Positions 1 through 8,094 of a stretch of DNA of 40,325 nucleotides are shown here, in pieces; position 1 is the first letter of the stretch, and every line of letters begins with the position of its first letter. The stretch comes from Waddliaceae bacterium. Lineage in GTDB: Bacteria; Chlamydiota; Chlamydiia; Chlamydiales; GCA-2709385. A program made the translations under genes and the position numbers. Below the pieces are notes generated by a model. It was not told where the DNA came from, ran no database searches, and saw only the letters and a list, made by a program, of their open reading frames with translations. Where the stretch lies: contig PAQS01000020.1 in assembly GCA_002709385.1 (NCBI GenBank), positions 1 through 40,325 on the forward strand. Reading direction: 5' to 3'.

Positions 1-133
1 AACGCTTACGCCTTCTCGCTCCGTGAACCCCTGGAGGATTAGGTTTGTGCAATAGAGGATTACGTGCGCGCCCGAAGATGTTTACACCAAAACGGCGAGC
101 GATTCGATTTTTTTTACCTGTGTAACGTGCCAT
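1..133 (-). CDS. rpsD: 30S ribosomal protein S4, 5' end only (partial)
   Basis: The reverse strand encodes the first 44 residues of ribosomal protein S4 before the window edge cuts it off. The translation starts [18 protein letters not shown] and continues through [18 protein letters not shown], a near-exact match to chlamydial S4 N-termini. S4 is a primary 16S rRNA binder that nucleates assembly of the 30S body. A strong Shine-Dalgarno AGGAGA (143..138) lies 4 bases before the ATG at 133. In Chlamydia, as I recall, rpsD is next to yceA (trhO), and the same neighbourhood is seen here apart from one intervening kinase-like gene. No truncation is implied other than the window boundary. Confidence 0.95.
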   Translation of the reverse strand, partial: MARYTGKKNRIARRFGVNIFGRARNPLLHKPNPPGVHGARRRKR

Positions 134-163
134 TTCGTCTCCTAATCAGCAACAACACCCCAT

Positions 164-169
164 ATTATA
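164..169 (-). promoter_or_regulatory. Candidate -10 box for rpsD
   Basis: The reverse strand reads TTTTATAAT here, a perfect TATAAT hexamer placed about 31 bases before the rpsD start codon. I could not find a convincing -35 hexamer at the right distance, so this is only a partial promoter match. Confidence 0.35.
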
Positions 170-375
170 AAACGGGGATCGCAAAAGAATATGCTAGCAA
201 GCTGAACCATTTTCCGCAAGAAATACCACCGGGTGCCGGCGACCAGCTCCAAACATGAAGATGCGATTAACTTAGTGATGTATTAAAAATATACGCGATC
301 AAACATAACATAAATGGAACTAATTGAAAAAGAAAAGAAAGTGATTTTTGTCGAAAATCTGATTTTGCCTGAAAT

Positions 376-972
376 TTATTGCTTTTTTGCGAGTACAGAC
401 TCCACTTTTCGGTGGAGGTAATCATAGTCTTTGTAAAACTCTCCTTCACAAGGAATAAAATAATCTGCGTTGTTAGCAGAGCTTGTTCTCCAAAAATAAT
501 AGTAGTAAAAATCATATTTACATTCTTGAAGAAAGCGTTCTTCATCGGTAGCAGGAACAAATGGATGATCTATACTGGGATCGCCGACAGTAATATTAGC
601 TCTTTTATGAATATGCATAGGAAGTGTGTGAAGAAAAAAACTATAACCAGAAGAAGCTAATTTTTCCCATACAACTTTACTTGGAGTAACTCTTGGAGAA
701 ATGCTAATCACAGCTTGGTTTTCTTTTTCAAGCATGTCGGTAACAAGATCGATGAGAGCTTGATCGGTGATTTTTATCCCTTCTCTCTCTTGAAATTCTC
801 CTATTTTTCCAAATCTTTCTTTGAATTCGTGGTCGTGATCGATAAAGGGGAGCTTGATATCTTCCGCTAAGGCTTTTCCCATACGGCTTTTTCCAGCACC
901 ACTCACTCCAAGCAGGAAGATATGCTTTTTTAAGCGTTTTCGATCATTGGGAAGGGGATAAGACTCAGTCAT
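376..972 (-). CDS. Shikimate-kinase-like P-loop protein
   Basis: A small P-loop phosphotransferase resembling shikimate kinase. Near the N-terminus it has a Walker A GVSGAGKS after a hydrophobic strand (HIFLL). This is followed by FIDHDHEFKERFG, which corresponds to the D-x-D and E-x-R substrate region of shikimate kinases. The central GGG loop expected in true AroK is replaced by ISPRVTP. The lid region is diverged, and the C-terminal half is rich in Tyr. Substrate specificity is therefore uncertain. I chose the ATG at 972, giving 198 residues. A GTG at 1014 would add 14 residues but would overlap the strong trhO promoter at 980-1008. Neither start has a clear ribosome binding site. It is divergent from trhO and lies upstream of rpsD on the same strand. 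Confidence 0.7.
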   Translation of the reverse strand: MTESYPLPNDRKRLKKHIFLLGVSGAGKSRMGKALAEDIKLPFIDHDHEFKERFGKIGEFQEREGIKITDQALIDLVTDMLEKENQAVISISPRVTPSKVVWEKLASSGYSFFLHTLPMHIHKRANITVGDPSIDHPFVPATDEERFLQECKYDFYYYYFWRTSSANNADYFIPCEGEFYKDYDYLHRKVESVLAKKQ

Positions 973-979
973 GGCTACG

Positions 980-1008
980 TTGATAGAAATGGAATTTTTC
1001 TCTATGAT
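980..1008 (+). promoter_or_regulatory. Sigma-70-type promoter for trhO operon
   Basis: TTGATA (980-985), a 17-base spacer and TATGAT (1003-1008) form a near-consensus housekeeping promoter. Predicted transcription would start near 1015, giving a leader of about 31 bases before the trhO ATG at 1046. It sits within the divergent intergenic region shared with the kinase-like gene. Confidence 0.6.
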
Positions 1009-1045
1009 ATTCACTTTATTTAATCACTAAACTCGCAGAATTTTC

Positions 1046-2035
1046 ATGTCATTACAAGAAAAAATTGATCAAGCATCTCATTGGGTTTTGGCTTACTACT
1101 CTGTTAAATCTATTCAAGATCCTCATGCTGAGATTACAAGACACAAAGATTTTTTTGAGAATCTCGAGGTTGCTGGCCGCATTTATATTTCTGAACAGGG
1201 AATTAATGGGCAAATGAGTGGGACTCGTGAGGCTGCGCAGAAATATATGGATTGGATGCATAGTCGAGAGGAGTATGCTGATCAAGTATTCAAAATCCAT
1301 CCATGGTCAGCGCAAGCGTTTGAGCGAATGACAGTGAAATATCGTGAGTCTCTTTTAGGAACTGATGAAGCTGTAAATTTTGATGCTGTAGCTCCTCACG
1401 TATCTCCCGCTGAGTGGCGACGTATGCTTGAGGAAAGAGATGATAACACGATATTGATTGATGTTCGTAATAAATATGAGTGGGATGTTGGACATTTTGA
1501 AGGCTCAGAATTACCAGATTGTGATACGTTTCGTGATTTTCCGAAATATATAGAAGAACTGAAAGATCGGGTAGATCCTAAAAAAGCAAAAGTGATGATG
1601 TGTTGCACTGGAGGGATTCGCTGTGAGTTTTTCTCTCCTATGATGCGCGAGCGTGGTTTTGAAAATGTGTATCAGCTTGAAGGTGGCATCATCAATTATG
1701 GTCTACAAGAAGGAAACGAACACTGGGATGGTAAGCTTTTTGTGTTTGATGACCGTATGGTCGTTCCCATAAGTGATGATGAAGCGAATTGTATTGGGCA
1801 ATGCCATCAATGTGGAACTTCTAGCGATCATTATTACAATTGTGCAAATATGGATTGCAATCACTTGTTTTTGTCCTGTCAAAAATGTTTGGCGGAGTTA
1901 AAAGGCTGCTGTAAGGAAGAATGCACAGAGGCCGCTCGAGTACGTCCTTTTGAGCATCAAAACCCACATAAGCCGTTTCGAAGAAAACATGTGTATGCAA
2001 AAGAAGATCCGCGCAGTGCGTCATTTGGTGAATAG
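1046..2035 (+). CDS. trhO: tRNA uridine-34 hydroxylase TrhO (YceA family, rhodanese)
   Basis: Oxygen-dependent hydroxylase that makes 5-hydroxyuridine at wobble position 34 of certain tRNAs. Length (329 residues) and layout fit the family. The N-terminal domain carries GRIYISEQGINGQMSG. A rhodanese domain at about residues 125-225 has the active-site loop CTGGIRCE (Cys187), LIDVRNKYEW and YQLEGGIINY. The C-terminus is Cys-rich (CHQCG, CQKC, CCKEEC) and may bind zinc, as in the longer members of the family. Expression is probably from the promoter at 980-1008. The glycosyltransferase and SNF2 genes follow closely on the same strand and suggest an operon. The position beside rpsD matches Chlamydia gene order. 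Confidence 0.93.
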   Translation: MSLQEKIDQASHWVLAYYSVKSIQDPHAEITRHKDFFENLEVAGRIYISEQGINGQMSGTREAAQKYMDWMHSREEYADQVFKIHPWSAQAFERMTVKYRESLLGTDEAVNFDAVAPHVSPAEWRRMLEERDDNTILIDVRNKYEWDVGHFEGSELPDCDTFRDFPKYIEELKDRVDPKKAKVMMCCTGGIRCEFFSPMMRERGFENVYQLEGGIINYGLQEGNEHWDGKLFVFDDRMVVPISDDEANCIGQCHQCGTSSDHYYNCANMDCNHLFLSCQKCLAELKGCCKEECTEAARVRPFEHQNPHKPFRRKHVYAKEDPRSASFGE

Positions 2036-2052
2036 TTAGGGAGGAGCACACC

Positions 2053-2772
2053 ATGGTAAATGTCATTTGTATGAAATGGGGGAAAAAATACGACGCAAAG
2101 TTTGTAAATACCCTTCGCTCTATGGTGGCTCGTCACTTATCAATTCCTCATCGTTTTGTTTGTTTTACTGATGATGCTCAGGGAATTGATGAAAGAGTAG
2201 AAGTTTTTCCTCTCCCTGAAATGGATTTGCCGGAAGGAATACCAGAGCGTTGCTGGAGAAAGTTGGCAACTTTTGCTCCAACACTGGGCGATTTACAAGG
2301 AACGACTCTTTTTTTAGATCTTGATATCGTCATTCTTCAGTCAATTGACAGTCTTTTTGAGGCTCCAGGTGAATTTTTGATTATTCATGATTGGAAACGT
2401 CCATGGAGAATCGAGGGGAACTCTTCCGTTTATCGATTTGAAATTGGACGACACCCTGAAGTTTTAGATTATTTTGTGAATAATTTAGAACTTGTTCGCA
2501 AAAATCATAGACACGAGCAGTCGTATTTGTCTAAAAAGCTCTACGATAAAGGGGTCTTATCTTACTGGCCGAGCGAATGGTGCTGTAGTTTTAAGCGTCG
2601 CTGCCTACCTAAGTGGCCTTTATCTTGGGTGAAGCAGCCTTATTTTCCTGAAGAAGCAAAAATCGTTGTTTTCCACGGTGACCCTAATCCAGATACTGCT
2701 ATTGCAGGTAAACGAGCGAAAAGATTTCGTTATATGCAGCCAACTCCTTGGGTTGCGGAGCATTGGCGCTAA
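2053..2772 (+). CDS. Glycosyltransferase, GT8-like
   Basis: A predicted cytosolic glycosyltransferase of 239 residues. It has the hydrophobic-D-x-D signature FLDLDIVI (Asp89 and Asp91) typical of metal-dependent GT-A enzymes. A late VVFHGDPNPD segment resembles the metal-coordinating His-Gly element seen near the end of GT8-like proteins. The donor and acceptor sugars cannot be read from the sequence. A strong GGGAGGAG ribosome binding site sits in the 17-base gap after trhO, and the SNF2 gene follows 6 bases later, so the three genes are probably co-transcribed. Confidence 0.75.
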   Translation: MVNVICMKWGKKYDAKFVNTLRSMVARHLSIPHRFVCFTDDAQGIDERVEVFPLPEMDLPEGIPERCWRKLATFAPTLGDLQGTTLFLDLDIVILQSIDSLFEAPGEFLIIHDWKRPWRIEGNSSVYRFEIGRHPEVLDYFVNNLELVRKNHRHEQSYLSKKLYDKGVLSYWPSEWCCSFKRRCLPKWPLSWVKQPYFPEEAKIVVFHGDPNPDTAIAGKRAKRFRYMQPTPWVAEHWR

Positions 2773-2778
2773 TCGATA

Positions 2779-5469
2779 ATGAGTATTTACCTCTGTTCTT
2801 TAGAGAAATTGTCTTCTGATGGGGAAATGGTGATCTTTCGTATGATACGAAAAGGGTCACCTTCTTCTGTAAAATCGACTTTAGGGCCTAAAATTCCTCA
2901 GACGGTATTGACTCAAGCGCCAGTATCTTCTCTTGTTCATTATGAAAAGCAATACCGTCGTCAAAAACAGAATTTCTCTTCTGATTTTCGGGAAGGCGAT
3001 GATCTACATGTACCTGTTGAAGATGCTTTAGATCTAATCAAAAAGCTCGCCCCAAGTTCTAAACTTTCTTTCAGAGGGAAGCCTTTGGTTTGTGATTTGT
3101 TTGGACAGGTGGATTTACTTTATCAGATTGATGACTCTGGAGAGGAGCTCTACCTACACCCTTACTTTCGCACTCGTAAAGAAGACCTTTCACTCGATAT
3201 CTGTGATCTCATTGTTGCAGCTGATGTTTCTTGGTTTGTAAAAGGCATTTCTCTCCGCTTACTCAATAAAGAACTTCATCCAAAGTGGCTCCGTAAGGTG
3301 CAAGATGGAGAACAAATTCTGGAAGGTGAAGAGCGCTTGCAGTTTTTACGTCTGATTGAAGATCTTGAGGCTCCATGGGGACCTATTTTAGAAATAGAGA
3401 AAGCTAAAATAGAAGAAAAAAAGGCTGAGCCACTTCCTGTATTGTGTCTTAAAGATCATTATGGGGCTTTTGCTGATTTATGGATGGATTATGGATCTGA
3501 GAGATTCGTACCGTTTTTTAGCAATAGAGAAGCAGGTAAATTGGAAGAATGGCGAAATAAAGAGCTTGAGTTACAGTGGGAACAAGACCTTTTAGAGAGC
3601 AGTTTTATTCGTAAGGATACGGAAAATGCTCAGTATTTTTGTCCAATGGACCAAGTAAGCAACAGTTTATCGTTTTTCTTGGAAATGGGATGGAAGATAA
3701 AAGACCAAAAAGACCGTGAGCTTTTATCGGGTGCTTTACTCAATATTGATTGCAAATCAGATGGAGATCGTATTCTTGTAGAGGGAAAAGTAAAATGGGG
3801 AGAGACGGAACTCGAGGTAAAAGATTTAGTCGATGCTGTGAAAAAAGGAGATACGTTTCTTTCTCTTGGACCACAAAAAGTGGCTTTGTTACACGCAAAA
3901 GATTTTGAACATTTAGGTTCTTTAGCAAAAGACCTAGAGCTAGTTTCTGAGCAACTTGTTTTGAATCGTTCTCGATGGGGAGCATTGGAGCACGTTTCTG
4001 ATTATGCAGATCACTTCACAGTTGATGCAGATATTTCTGCTATGCGTAGGGCTTTGGGAGATTTTGCAGGAATTAAACATGCAGAAATAGGAGCTGATTT
4101 TAAAGGAGCTTTACGTCCTTATCAGCAAGAAGGCCTTAATTGGCTGAGTTTTTTGGCAGCTTATCGTTTTCATGGAATTCTTGCAGATGATATGGGGCTA
4201 GGAAAAACGATTCAGGTTTTAGCTCTTTTATCTACTCTTGATCTCGAAAAACCAGCTTTGATTGTTGTGCCCAGCTCTTTGCTGTTTAATTGGTCTAGCG
4301 AATGTAAAACGTTTGTTCCTAGACTCAATACGCTGATCTATCACGGTAAAGGAAGAAAAGAAGCGTTAGATCAAGAAGCTCCTCATGTTTGTTTTACCAG
4401 TTATGGTACCTTGAGGCAGGATAGAGAGCACCTTTCTCAGAAAGAATTTTCCGCTATTATTCTCGATGAAGCACAAGTCATTAAAAATCCCGACTCACAA
4501 GTAGCACAAGCTGCATGTTCTTTGCGTGGTGATTTAAGAATTTGCTTAAGTGGAACTCCTGTTGAAAATTCTTTAGAGGATTTATGGAGTCAGTTTCGCT
4601 TTCTTATGCCTGATTTATTAGGCGATCGAACAAGTTTTCGTGCAGATTTGCAAGCTGCACTATCTGATCAGCGTTTTTATCAGAATATAAAGAAAAAAAT
4701 TCATCCTTTTATTCTTAGAAGAAAGAAAGAAGATGTAGCTCGGGATTTACCAGAAAAAATTGAACAAAATCTATTTTTAACAATGGAAAGCGAGCAACGA
4801 GAGGTTTATGATCGCTTTTTATCTAGCTTAAAGCAGGGACTGTTAAAAAAAGTTTCTTTAGATGGACTCAAAAAACATCGAATGGAAATCTTTGAAGCAA
4901 TCCTTCGTTTGAGACAAATTGCTTGCCATACAGCTTTATTTGATCAAGAAGAAGGCTCCTTTTCTAGTATTAAAGTGAAAGCATTAGTACAGGACTTAGA
5001 AACCATCGTTCAAGAAGGTAAAAAAGTTCTTGTATACAGTCAATTTACAAGCTTTTTGGCTATTATCAAAAAAGAGTGCTCTGAAAGAGAGTGGAACTAT
5101 GCTTATCTAGATGGTTCTGTAAAAAACCGTGAAGAACCGGTTCGAAGCTTTCAGGAAGACCCTGAGGTCCCTATTTTCTTAATGAGCTTAAAAGCAGGAG
5201 CTTTAGGCTTAAACTTAACAGCTGCAGATTATGTTTTTCTATTAGATCCATGGTGGAATGAAGCTGTTGAGGCTCAAGCGATTGATCGAGCACACCGTAT
5301 TGGAAGAAGCAGTTCTGTCATTGCAAAACGCTACCTTGTACGAGATAGTATTGAAGAGCGAATGATGGAGCTTAAAAAATCAAAACAAGCCATGGTTGAA
5401 GGTATTCTGAGTGAAGGGGTTTCAGGGCAAAATCTAAGCATTGATGACCTTGGCTTTCTCCTCAGTTAA
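2779..5469 (+). CDS. SNF2/HepA-family DNA-dependent ATPase (helicase-like)
   Basis: A Swi2/Snf2 superfamily-2 translocase of 896 residues. The C-terminal half carries the helicase motifs in order: motif I DDMGLGKT (near residue 471), motif II DEAQ (near 562), motif III SGTPVENSLEDLWSQ, motif IV around VLVYSQFTSF, motif V MSLKAGALGLNL, and motif VI QAIDRAHRIGR (near 835). The N-terminal 430 residues lack a recognisable SWIM zinc motif and probably correspond to the SNF2-associated region found in bacterial members. Such proteins are a regular feature of Chlamydiota genomes and are thought to remodel protein-DNA or RNA polymerase complexes. The 6-base gap to the upstream gene suggests translational coupling. 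The last 4 bases overlap the convergent small gene. Confidence 0.92.
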   Translation: MSIYLCSLEKLSSDGEMVIFRMIRKGSPSSVKSTLGPKIPQTVLTQAPVSSLVHYEKQYRRQKQNFSSDFREGDDLHVPVEDALDLIKKLAPSSKLSFRGKPLVCDLFGQVDLLYQIDDSGEELYLHPYFRTRKEDLSLDICDLIVAADVSWFVKGISLRLLNKELHPKWLRKVQDGEQILEGEERLQFLRLIEDLEAPWGPILEIEKAKIEEKKAEPLPVLCLKDHYGAFADLWMDYGSERFVPFFSNREAGKLEEWRNKELELQWEQDLLESSFIRKDTENAQYFCPMDQVSNSLSFFLEMGWKIKDQKDRELLSGALLNIDCKSDGDRILVEGKVKWGETELEVKDLVDAVKKGDTFLSLGPQKVALLHAKDFEHLGSLAKDLELVSEQLVLNRSRWGALEHVSDYADHFTVDADISAMRRALGDFAGIKHAEIGADFKGALRPYQQEGLNWLSFLAAYRFHGILADDMGLGKTIQVLALLSTLDLEKPALIVVPSSLLFNWSSECKTFVPRLNTLIYHGKGRKEALDQEAPHVCFTSYGTLRQDREHLSQKEFSAIILDEAQVIKNPDSQVAQAACSLRGDLRICLSGTPVENSLEDLWSQFRFLMPDLLGDRTSFRADLQAALSDQRFYQNIKKKIHPFILRRKKEDVARDLPEKIEQNLFLTMESEQREVYDRFLSSLKQGLLKKVSLDGLKKHRMEIFEAILRLRQIACHTALFDQEEGSFSSIKVKALVQDLETIVQEGKKVLVYSQFTSFLAIIKKECSEREWNYAYLDGSVKNREEPVRSFQEDPEVPIFLMSLKAGALGLNLTAADYVFLLDPWWNEAVEAQAIDRAHRIGRSSSVIAKRYLVRDSIEERMMELKKSKQAMVEGILSEGVSGQNLSIDDLGFLLS

Positions 5470-5654
5470 TAAGGACGATCCTTTTCATCTTTTTCGCGAG
5501 ATTTAAGATCTTGGGCAGCTAATTTAACGGTTTCCAAACCTTCAGGAAAACCGATAGATCGTAAAAGGCGGTCAATATAACGCAGCTCTGTAACATACTG
5601 GTCATTTAGCGATTCTAGATAAGCTATTCTGCGAGTTAATTCGCTTTCTTTCAT
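5466..5654 (-). CDS. Small coiled-coil protein, sigma-54-controlled
   Basis: An unrecognised 62-residue protein beginning MKESELTRRIAYLESLNDQ. Its N-terminal two thirds are amphipathic helix with heptad leucines and isoleucines, somewhat like SlyX-type proteins. The C-terminus is very charged. I chose the ATG at 5654 because a perfect GGAGG (5667..5663) lies 8 bases upstream; a GTG further upstream overlaps that site. A near-consensus -24/-12 promoter precedes it with ideal spacing, so it is probably a CtcC-sigma-54 target. It converges with the SNF2 gene and overlaps it by 4 bases. Confidence 0.75.
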   Translation of the reverse strand: MKESELTRRIAYLESLNDQYVTELRYIDRLLRSIGFPEGLETVKLAAQDLKSREKDEKDRPY

Positions 5655-5684
5655 TGATCTGTCCTCCACTTTTCTCTAAGACAA

Positions 5685-5700
5685 AGCTAGATTGGTGCCA
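5685..5700 (-). promoter_or_regulatory. Sigma-54 (-24/-12) promoter
   Basis: The reverse strand reads TGGCACCAATCTAGCT, against the consensus TGGCAC-N5-TTGCW. The -24 element is perfect, the -12 element has one mismatch, and exactly 10 bases separate GG from GC. Predicted start of transcription is near 5674, about 20 bases before the ATG of the small coiled-coil gene and just ahead of its Shine-Dalgarno. Confidence 0.7.
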
Positions 5701-5745
5701 TTGAAGAAAAAATATATAAGTACCTAGTCGATAATACGTTGGTTT

Positions 5746-6219
5746 TTATTTGTAGTGGATTCCTTCGAAATGGAGCAGTTCTTTTTTTACCTCAATTCCG
5801 GCAGAAAATCCCCCTAGTTTCCCTCCAGAAGCGAGAACGCGGTGGCATGGGATAAGAAGAGGGAATGGGTTGCGTCCACAGGCATTACCTATAGCTCTTG
5901 CAGCACCGTTCCTTTCGAGGCTTAAGGCTAGTTCTTGGTAACTTTTTTGCTGAGAAAATGGAATTTTTTGCATTTGATGAAGTACATCTATCTGGAACTG
6001 AGTTCCTTCAAGCTTAAGTTGTGGCGGGTTTCGAGGTTTTTTTTCAGCATATGAGTAGAGAAACTCAACCACTTCATCAATCAGTTTTTGGGAAGTATTT
6101 TTATCCCATGTAAGTTGGAAGACATCAGAAGGATTGAGGCTTAGCTCAATCTTTCTGAGTGTGTTATTTGTGCTTGTGAGGTGTACTAAAATTTTTGGGT
6201 TTTGTGCAATAGTAAGCAT
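5746..6219 (-). CDS. ogt: Methylated-DNA--[protein]-cysteine S-methyltransferase (Ada/Ogt type)
   Basis: Suicide DNA-repair protein that removes the methyl group from O6-methylguanine. At 157 residues it is a stand-alone Ogt-size protein. The active-site PCHRV (Cys125) sits in LLIPCHRVLASGG, with downstream GGFSAGIEVKKELLHFEG. The helix-turn-helix region SYQELALSLERNGAARAIGNA contains the Arg finger used for base flipping. The N-terminal domain is diverged. The gene starts 7 bases after the stop of the MscS gene and so is likely in one operon with it. Chlamydia carries an ada-like gene in the equivalent region near pheT. Confidence 0.93.
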   Translation of the reverse strand: MLTIAQNPKILVHLTSTNNTLRKIELSLNPSDVFQLTWDKNTSQKLIDEVVEFLYSYAEKKPRNPPQLKLEGTQFQIDVLHQMQKIPFSQQKSYQELALSLERNGAARAIGNACGRNPFPLLIPCHRVLASGGKLGGFSAGIEVKKELLHFEGIHYK

Positions 6220-6226
6220 ATGAGTC

Positions 6227-7036
6227 TTAGTTTTTTGCTAAATGAACATCTAATTGAGGGAAAGGAATATTTAGGCCGTTTTTGTGGAAGGCTTTTAGAA
6301 CAGCTTCGTTGAGTTGATAAGTGAGCGTGCGAACGTTAGCTGGTTCTGTCCATACTTGTAGCAAAAGATCAACACTGTGTGCTGCTAGAGCTCCTACGGC
6401 AATGAGTGGCTCAGGAGATTCTAATATTAACGGGTTTTCTTTTATTACATCTTGCAATACTTGTTTTGCTAGGTCTACATCATCGCTATATGCAATAGAG
6501 TAAGTGAGATCAAGTCGACGAGTACCGTAGTGATTGTAGTTAGTGATTTCAGATGAGAAAACTTTTTGGTTTGGAATAATCACTCGTTTTCCATCTGGGG
6601 TCTTTAGCGCCGTAGTAAAAAGTCCAATTGACTGTACAGAACCTAGTAAGCTACCAATTTGAACGAATTCTCCGTATTGAAAAGGACGAAGTGAAATCAA
6701 TAAGATTCCAGATGCAAGGTTTGCTAAAGTACTTTGTAATGAAAGTGCTATGGCAAGACCGGCAGCACCAAGTAAGGCGATAATAGAAGCTGTTTGAATT
6801 CCTAACTTGTTTAAAGTCGCAATGATTACAAGAAGGTTTAAGGCTGTTGCAGCTACTGTGCTAAAAAAATTAGCTAATATGGGACGAACTTTAGAGCGTG
6901 AAAGGATCGAATCGAGGCCTTTTATAAGTAACCTCACCAAAATTAATCCGATACAAAAAATTAAAATTGCAGGAGTTAAGGTGGGTAAGAAATTTTGAAT
7001 AGTTTCCAAAATTGCTGTTCCATCTAAATCTGCCAT
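6227..7036 (-). CDS. mscS: Small-conductance mechanosensitive channel, MscS family
   Basis: Inner-membrane channel that relieves turgor during hypo-osmotic shock. The 269-residue protein has three predicted membrane segments at its N-terminus. The pore helix is Ala/Gly-rich (ALLGAAGLAIALSLQSTLAN), followed by LISLRPFQYGEFVQIG and the beta-domain motif VIIPNQKVFSSEITNY. All are hallmark MscS elements. I moved the start to the ATG at 7036, because AGGGGG lies about 7 bases upstream; the upstream 63 codons of the open frame look like intergenic sequence. A TATAAT-like box (7075..7070) lies at a suitable distance. The ogt gene follows in the same operon. Confidence 0.93.
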   Translation of the reverse strand: MADLDGTAILETIQNFLPTLTPAILIFCIGLILVRLLIKGLDSILSRSKVRPILANFFSTVAATALNLLVIIATLNKLGIQTASIIALLGAAGLAIALSLQSTLANLASGILLISLRPFQYGEFVQIGSLLGSVQSIGLFTTALKTPDGKRVIIPNQKVFSSEITNYNHYGTRRLDLTYSIAYSDDVDLAKQVLQDVIKENPLILESPEPLIAVGALAAHSVDLLLQVWTEPANVRTLTYQLNEAVLKAFHKNGLNIPFPQLDVHLAKN

Positions 7037-7069
7037 TACTTTCCCCCTAAAATTTACTTCTAATTTCAC

Positions 7070-7075
7070 ATTATA
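7070..7075 (-). promoter_or_regulatory. Candidate -10 box for mscS-ogt
   Basis: Perfect TATAAT on the reverse strand, about 34 bases before the chosen mscS start. The nearest TTGCAG upstream is only 14 bases away, shorter than usual, so the -35 assignment is unclear. Confidence 0.35.
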
Positions 7076-7355
7076 TGAAATATAAGTTTCTGCAACTACC
7101 TTGTTACAAAAAAAGAGAGGAATTTCGTATCTTCTGCAATGTAAAAGTTTTAAATTTTCGTATACCTCCATATACAGTGGTTTCAACTTAAAGGATGACT
7201 GTATTGGAGAGAGGAAATAAAACAAACTAAGATAAAATATATTTCTATCTGTTTATGGTTTGTATTTTTAATATTGTTCAATTTTTTTTATATTTAAATA
7301 AGAAGATTCAATTATGAATTGAGGTTCTAAGAAAAATATGAGTATCTCGTGTAGC

Positions 7356-7384
7356 TTGATTGTGGAGGGGAGCATGTATAGAAT
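7356..7384 (+). promoter_or_regulatory. Sigma-70-type promoter
   Basis: TTGATT (7356-7361), a 17-base spacer and TAGAAT (7379-7384). The predicted start near 7391 gives a leader of about 29 bases for the gene at 7420. Confidence 0.5.
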
Positions 7385-7419
7385 AGGACAGATTTAGCAC
7401 AGTAAAGAGATGGCTTTAA

Positions 7420-7977
7420 ATGGAGCAAAATCCTTTTTTTTCTAGTTATTATTGGTCAGATGCTTTGCCTTATGGTTTGAATAAAGTTCGTCAAGAAGAG
7501 GCAGAGGTACATAAACACCTCTATAAGATTGTTTCTGATCCTTATCATAAACATGTCACGATTGAGTCTTATTTATACGGATGTTTTGATCGTGTTGTTT
7601 ATGACTCACTTTTTTTAGATTTTCGTCATTTACATCCTCAATTTCAAACAGCTTGGGAAAAACAAACTCTTTCTAGTGATACTGTATTGATTCGCGACCA
7701 AGATGATCGGGTACGTTTAATTGAGCAATATCGCTTTGAAGAAGAGTACTGTGTGTATTGTGAGACTCGTTCGGCTCATGGTTTTCTCATTTCACAGCAA
7801 GAAATTATGCATCGTATTTTAGGGGCTTCCATTGATGGTTTGCTTTTAAAAGATAGCGCGGGTTTTCCTGTGATGTTTAAAGAGTATTCAAGCGACAAAG
7901 CAGGGCAATTCATTGAAGTACAAAATGAATTATGGCAAATGAGAAATTTTTCTTTAGAGATTTATAAAGGAAAATGA
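7420..7977 (+). CDS. Hypothetical protein, 185 residues
   Basis: I do not recognise this protein. It is soluble, has no signal peptide or membrane segment, and is rich in aromatic residues and His (for example SSYYWSDALPYGLNK near the N-terminus). The acidic/aromatic middle contains EQYRFEEEYCVYCETR. It stands alone on its strand between its own promoter and a bidirectional terminator, and has a weak AGAG ribosome binding site 11 bases before the ATG. Composition and codon use look like its neighbours, so it is probably a native, lineage-specific gene. Confidence 0.75.
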   Translation: MEQNPFFSSYYWSDALPYGLNKVRQEEAEVHKHLYKIVSDPYHKHVTIESYLYGCFDRVVYDSLFLDFRHLHPQFQTAWEKQTLSSDTVLIRDQDDRVRLIEQYRFEEEYCVYCETRSAHGFLISQQEIMHRILGASIDGLLLKDSAGFPVMFKEYSSDKAGQFIEVQNELWQMRNFSLEIYKGK

Positions 7978-8044
7978 TTAGAGGTTTTTTAATTGTGGCT
8001 TTAGCTAGACAATCGGATCCATTTTTCTTCGCTTCGCCGCGTTT

Positions 8045-8081
8045 AAAAGTATATCTGTAGGTATTCTACAGATACACTTTT
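8045..8081. terminator. Bidirectional intrinsic terminator
   Basis: The stem TATCTGTAG / CTACAGATA (8052-8060 with 8066-8074) has a 5-base loop. It extends past one A-C mismatch by further pairs into AAAA on the left and TTTT on the right. It lies between the convergent genes ending at 7977 and 8095, so it can serve both. Confidence 0.8.
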
Positions 8082-8094
8082 TGAGCTTATTCTT

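Noticed and set aside
64-258. Plus-strand open frame of 64 codons at the left edge
   Set aside because: It is antisense to the 5' end of rpsD, whose start, Shine-Dalgarno and protein match are unmistakable.
7374-7397. Possible leader peptide ATG TAT AGA ... TAG after a GGAGGGG motif
   Set aside because: It overlaps the -10 region of the predicted promoter, so it would not be fully transcribed from it. Seven codons without a regulatory pattern are easily explained by chance.
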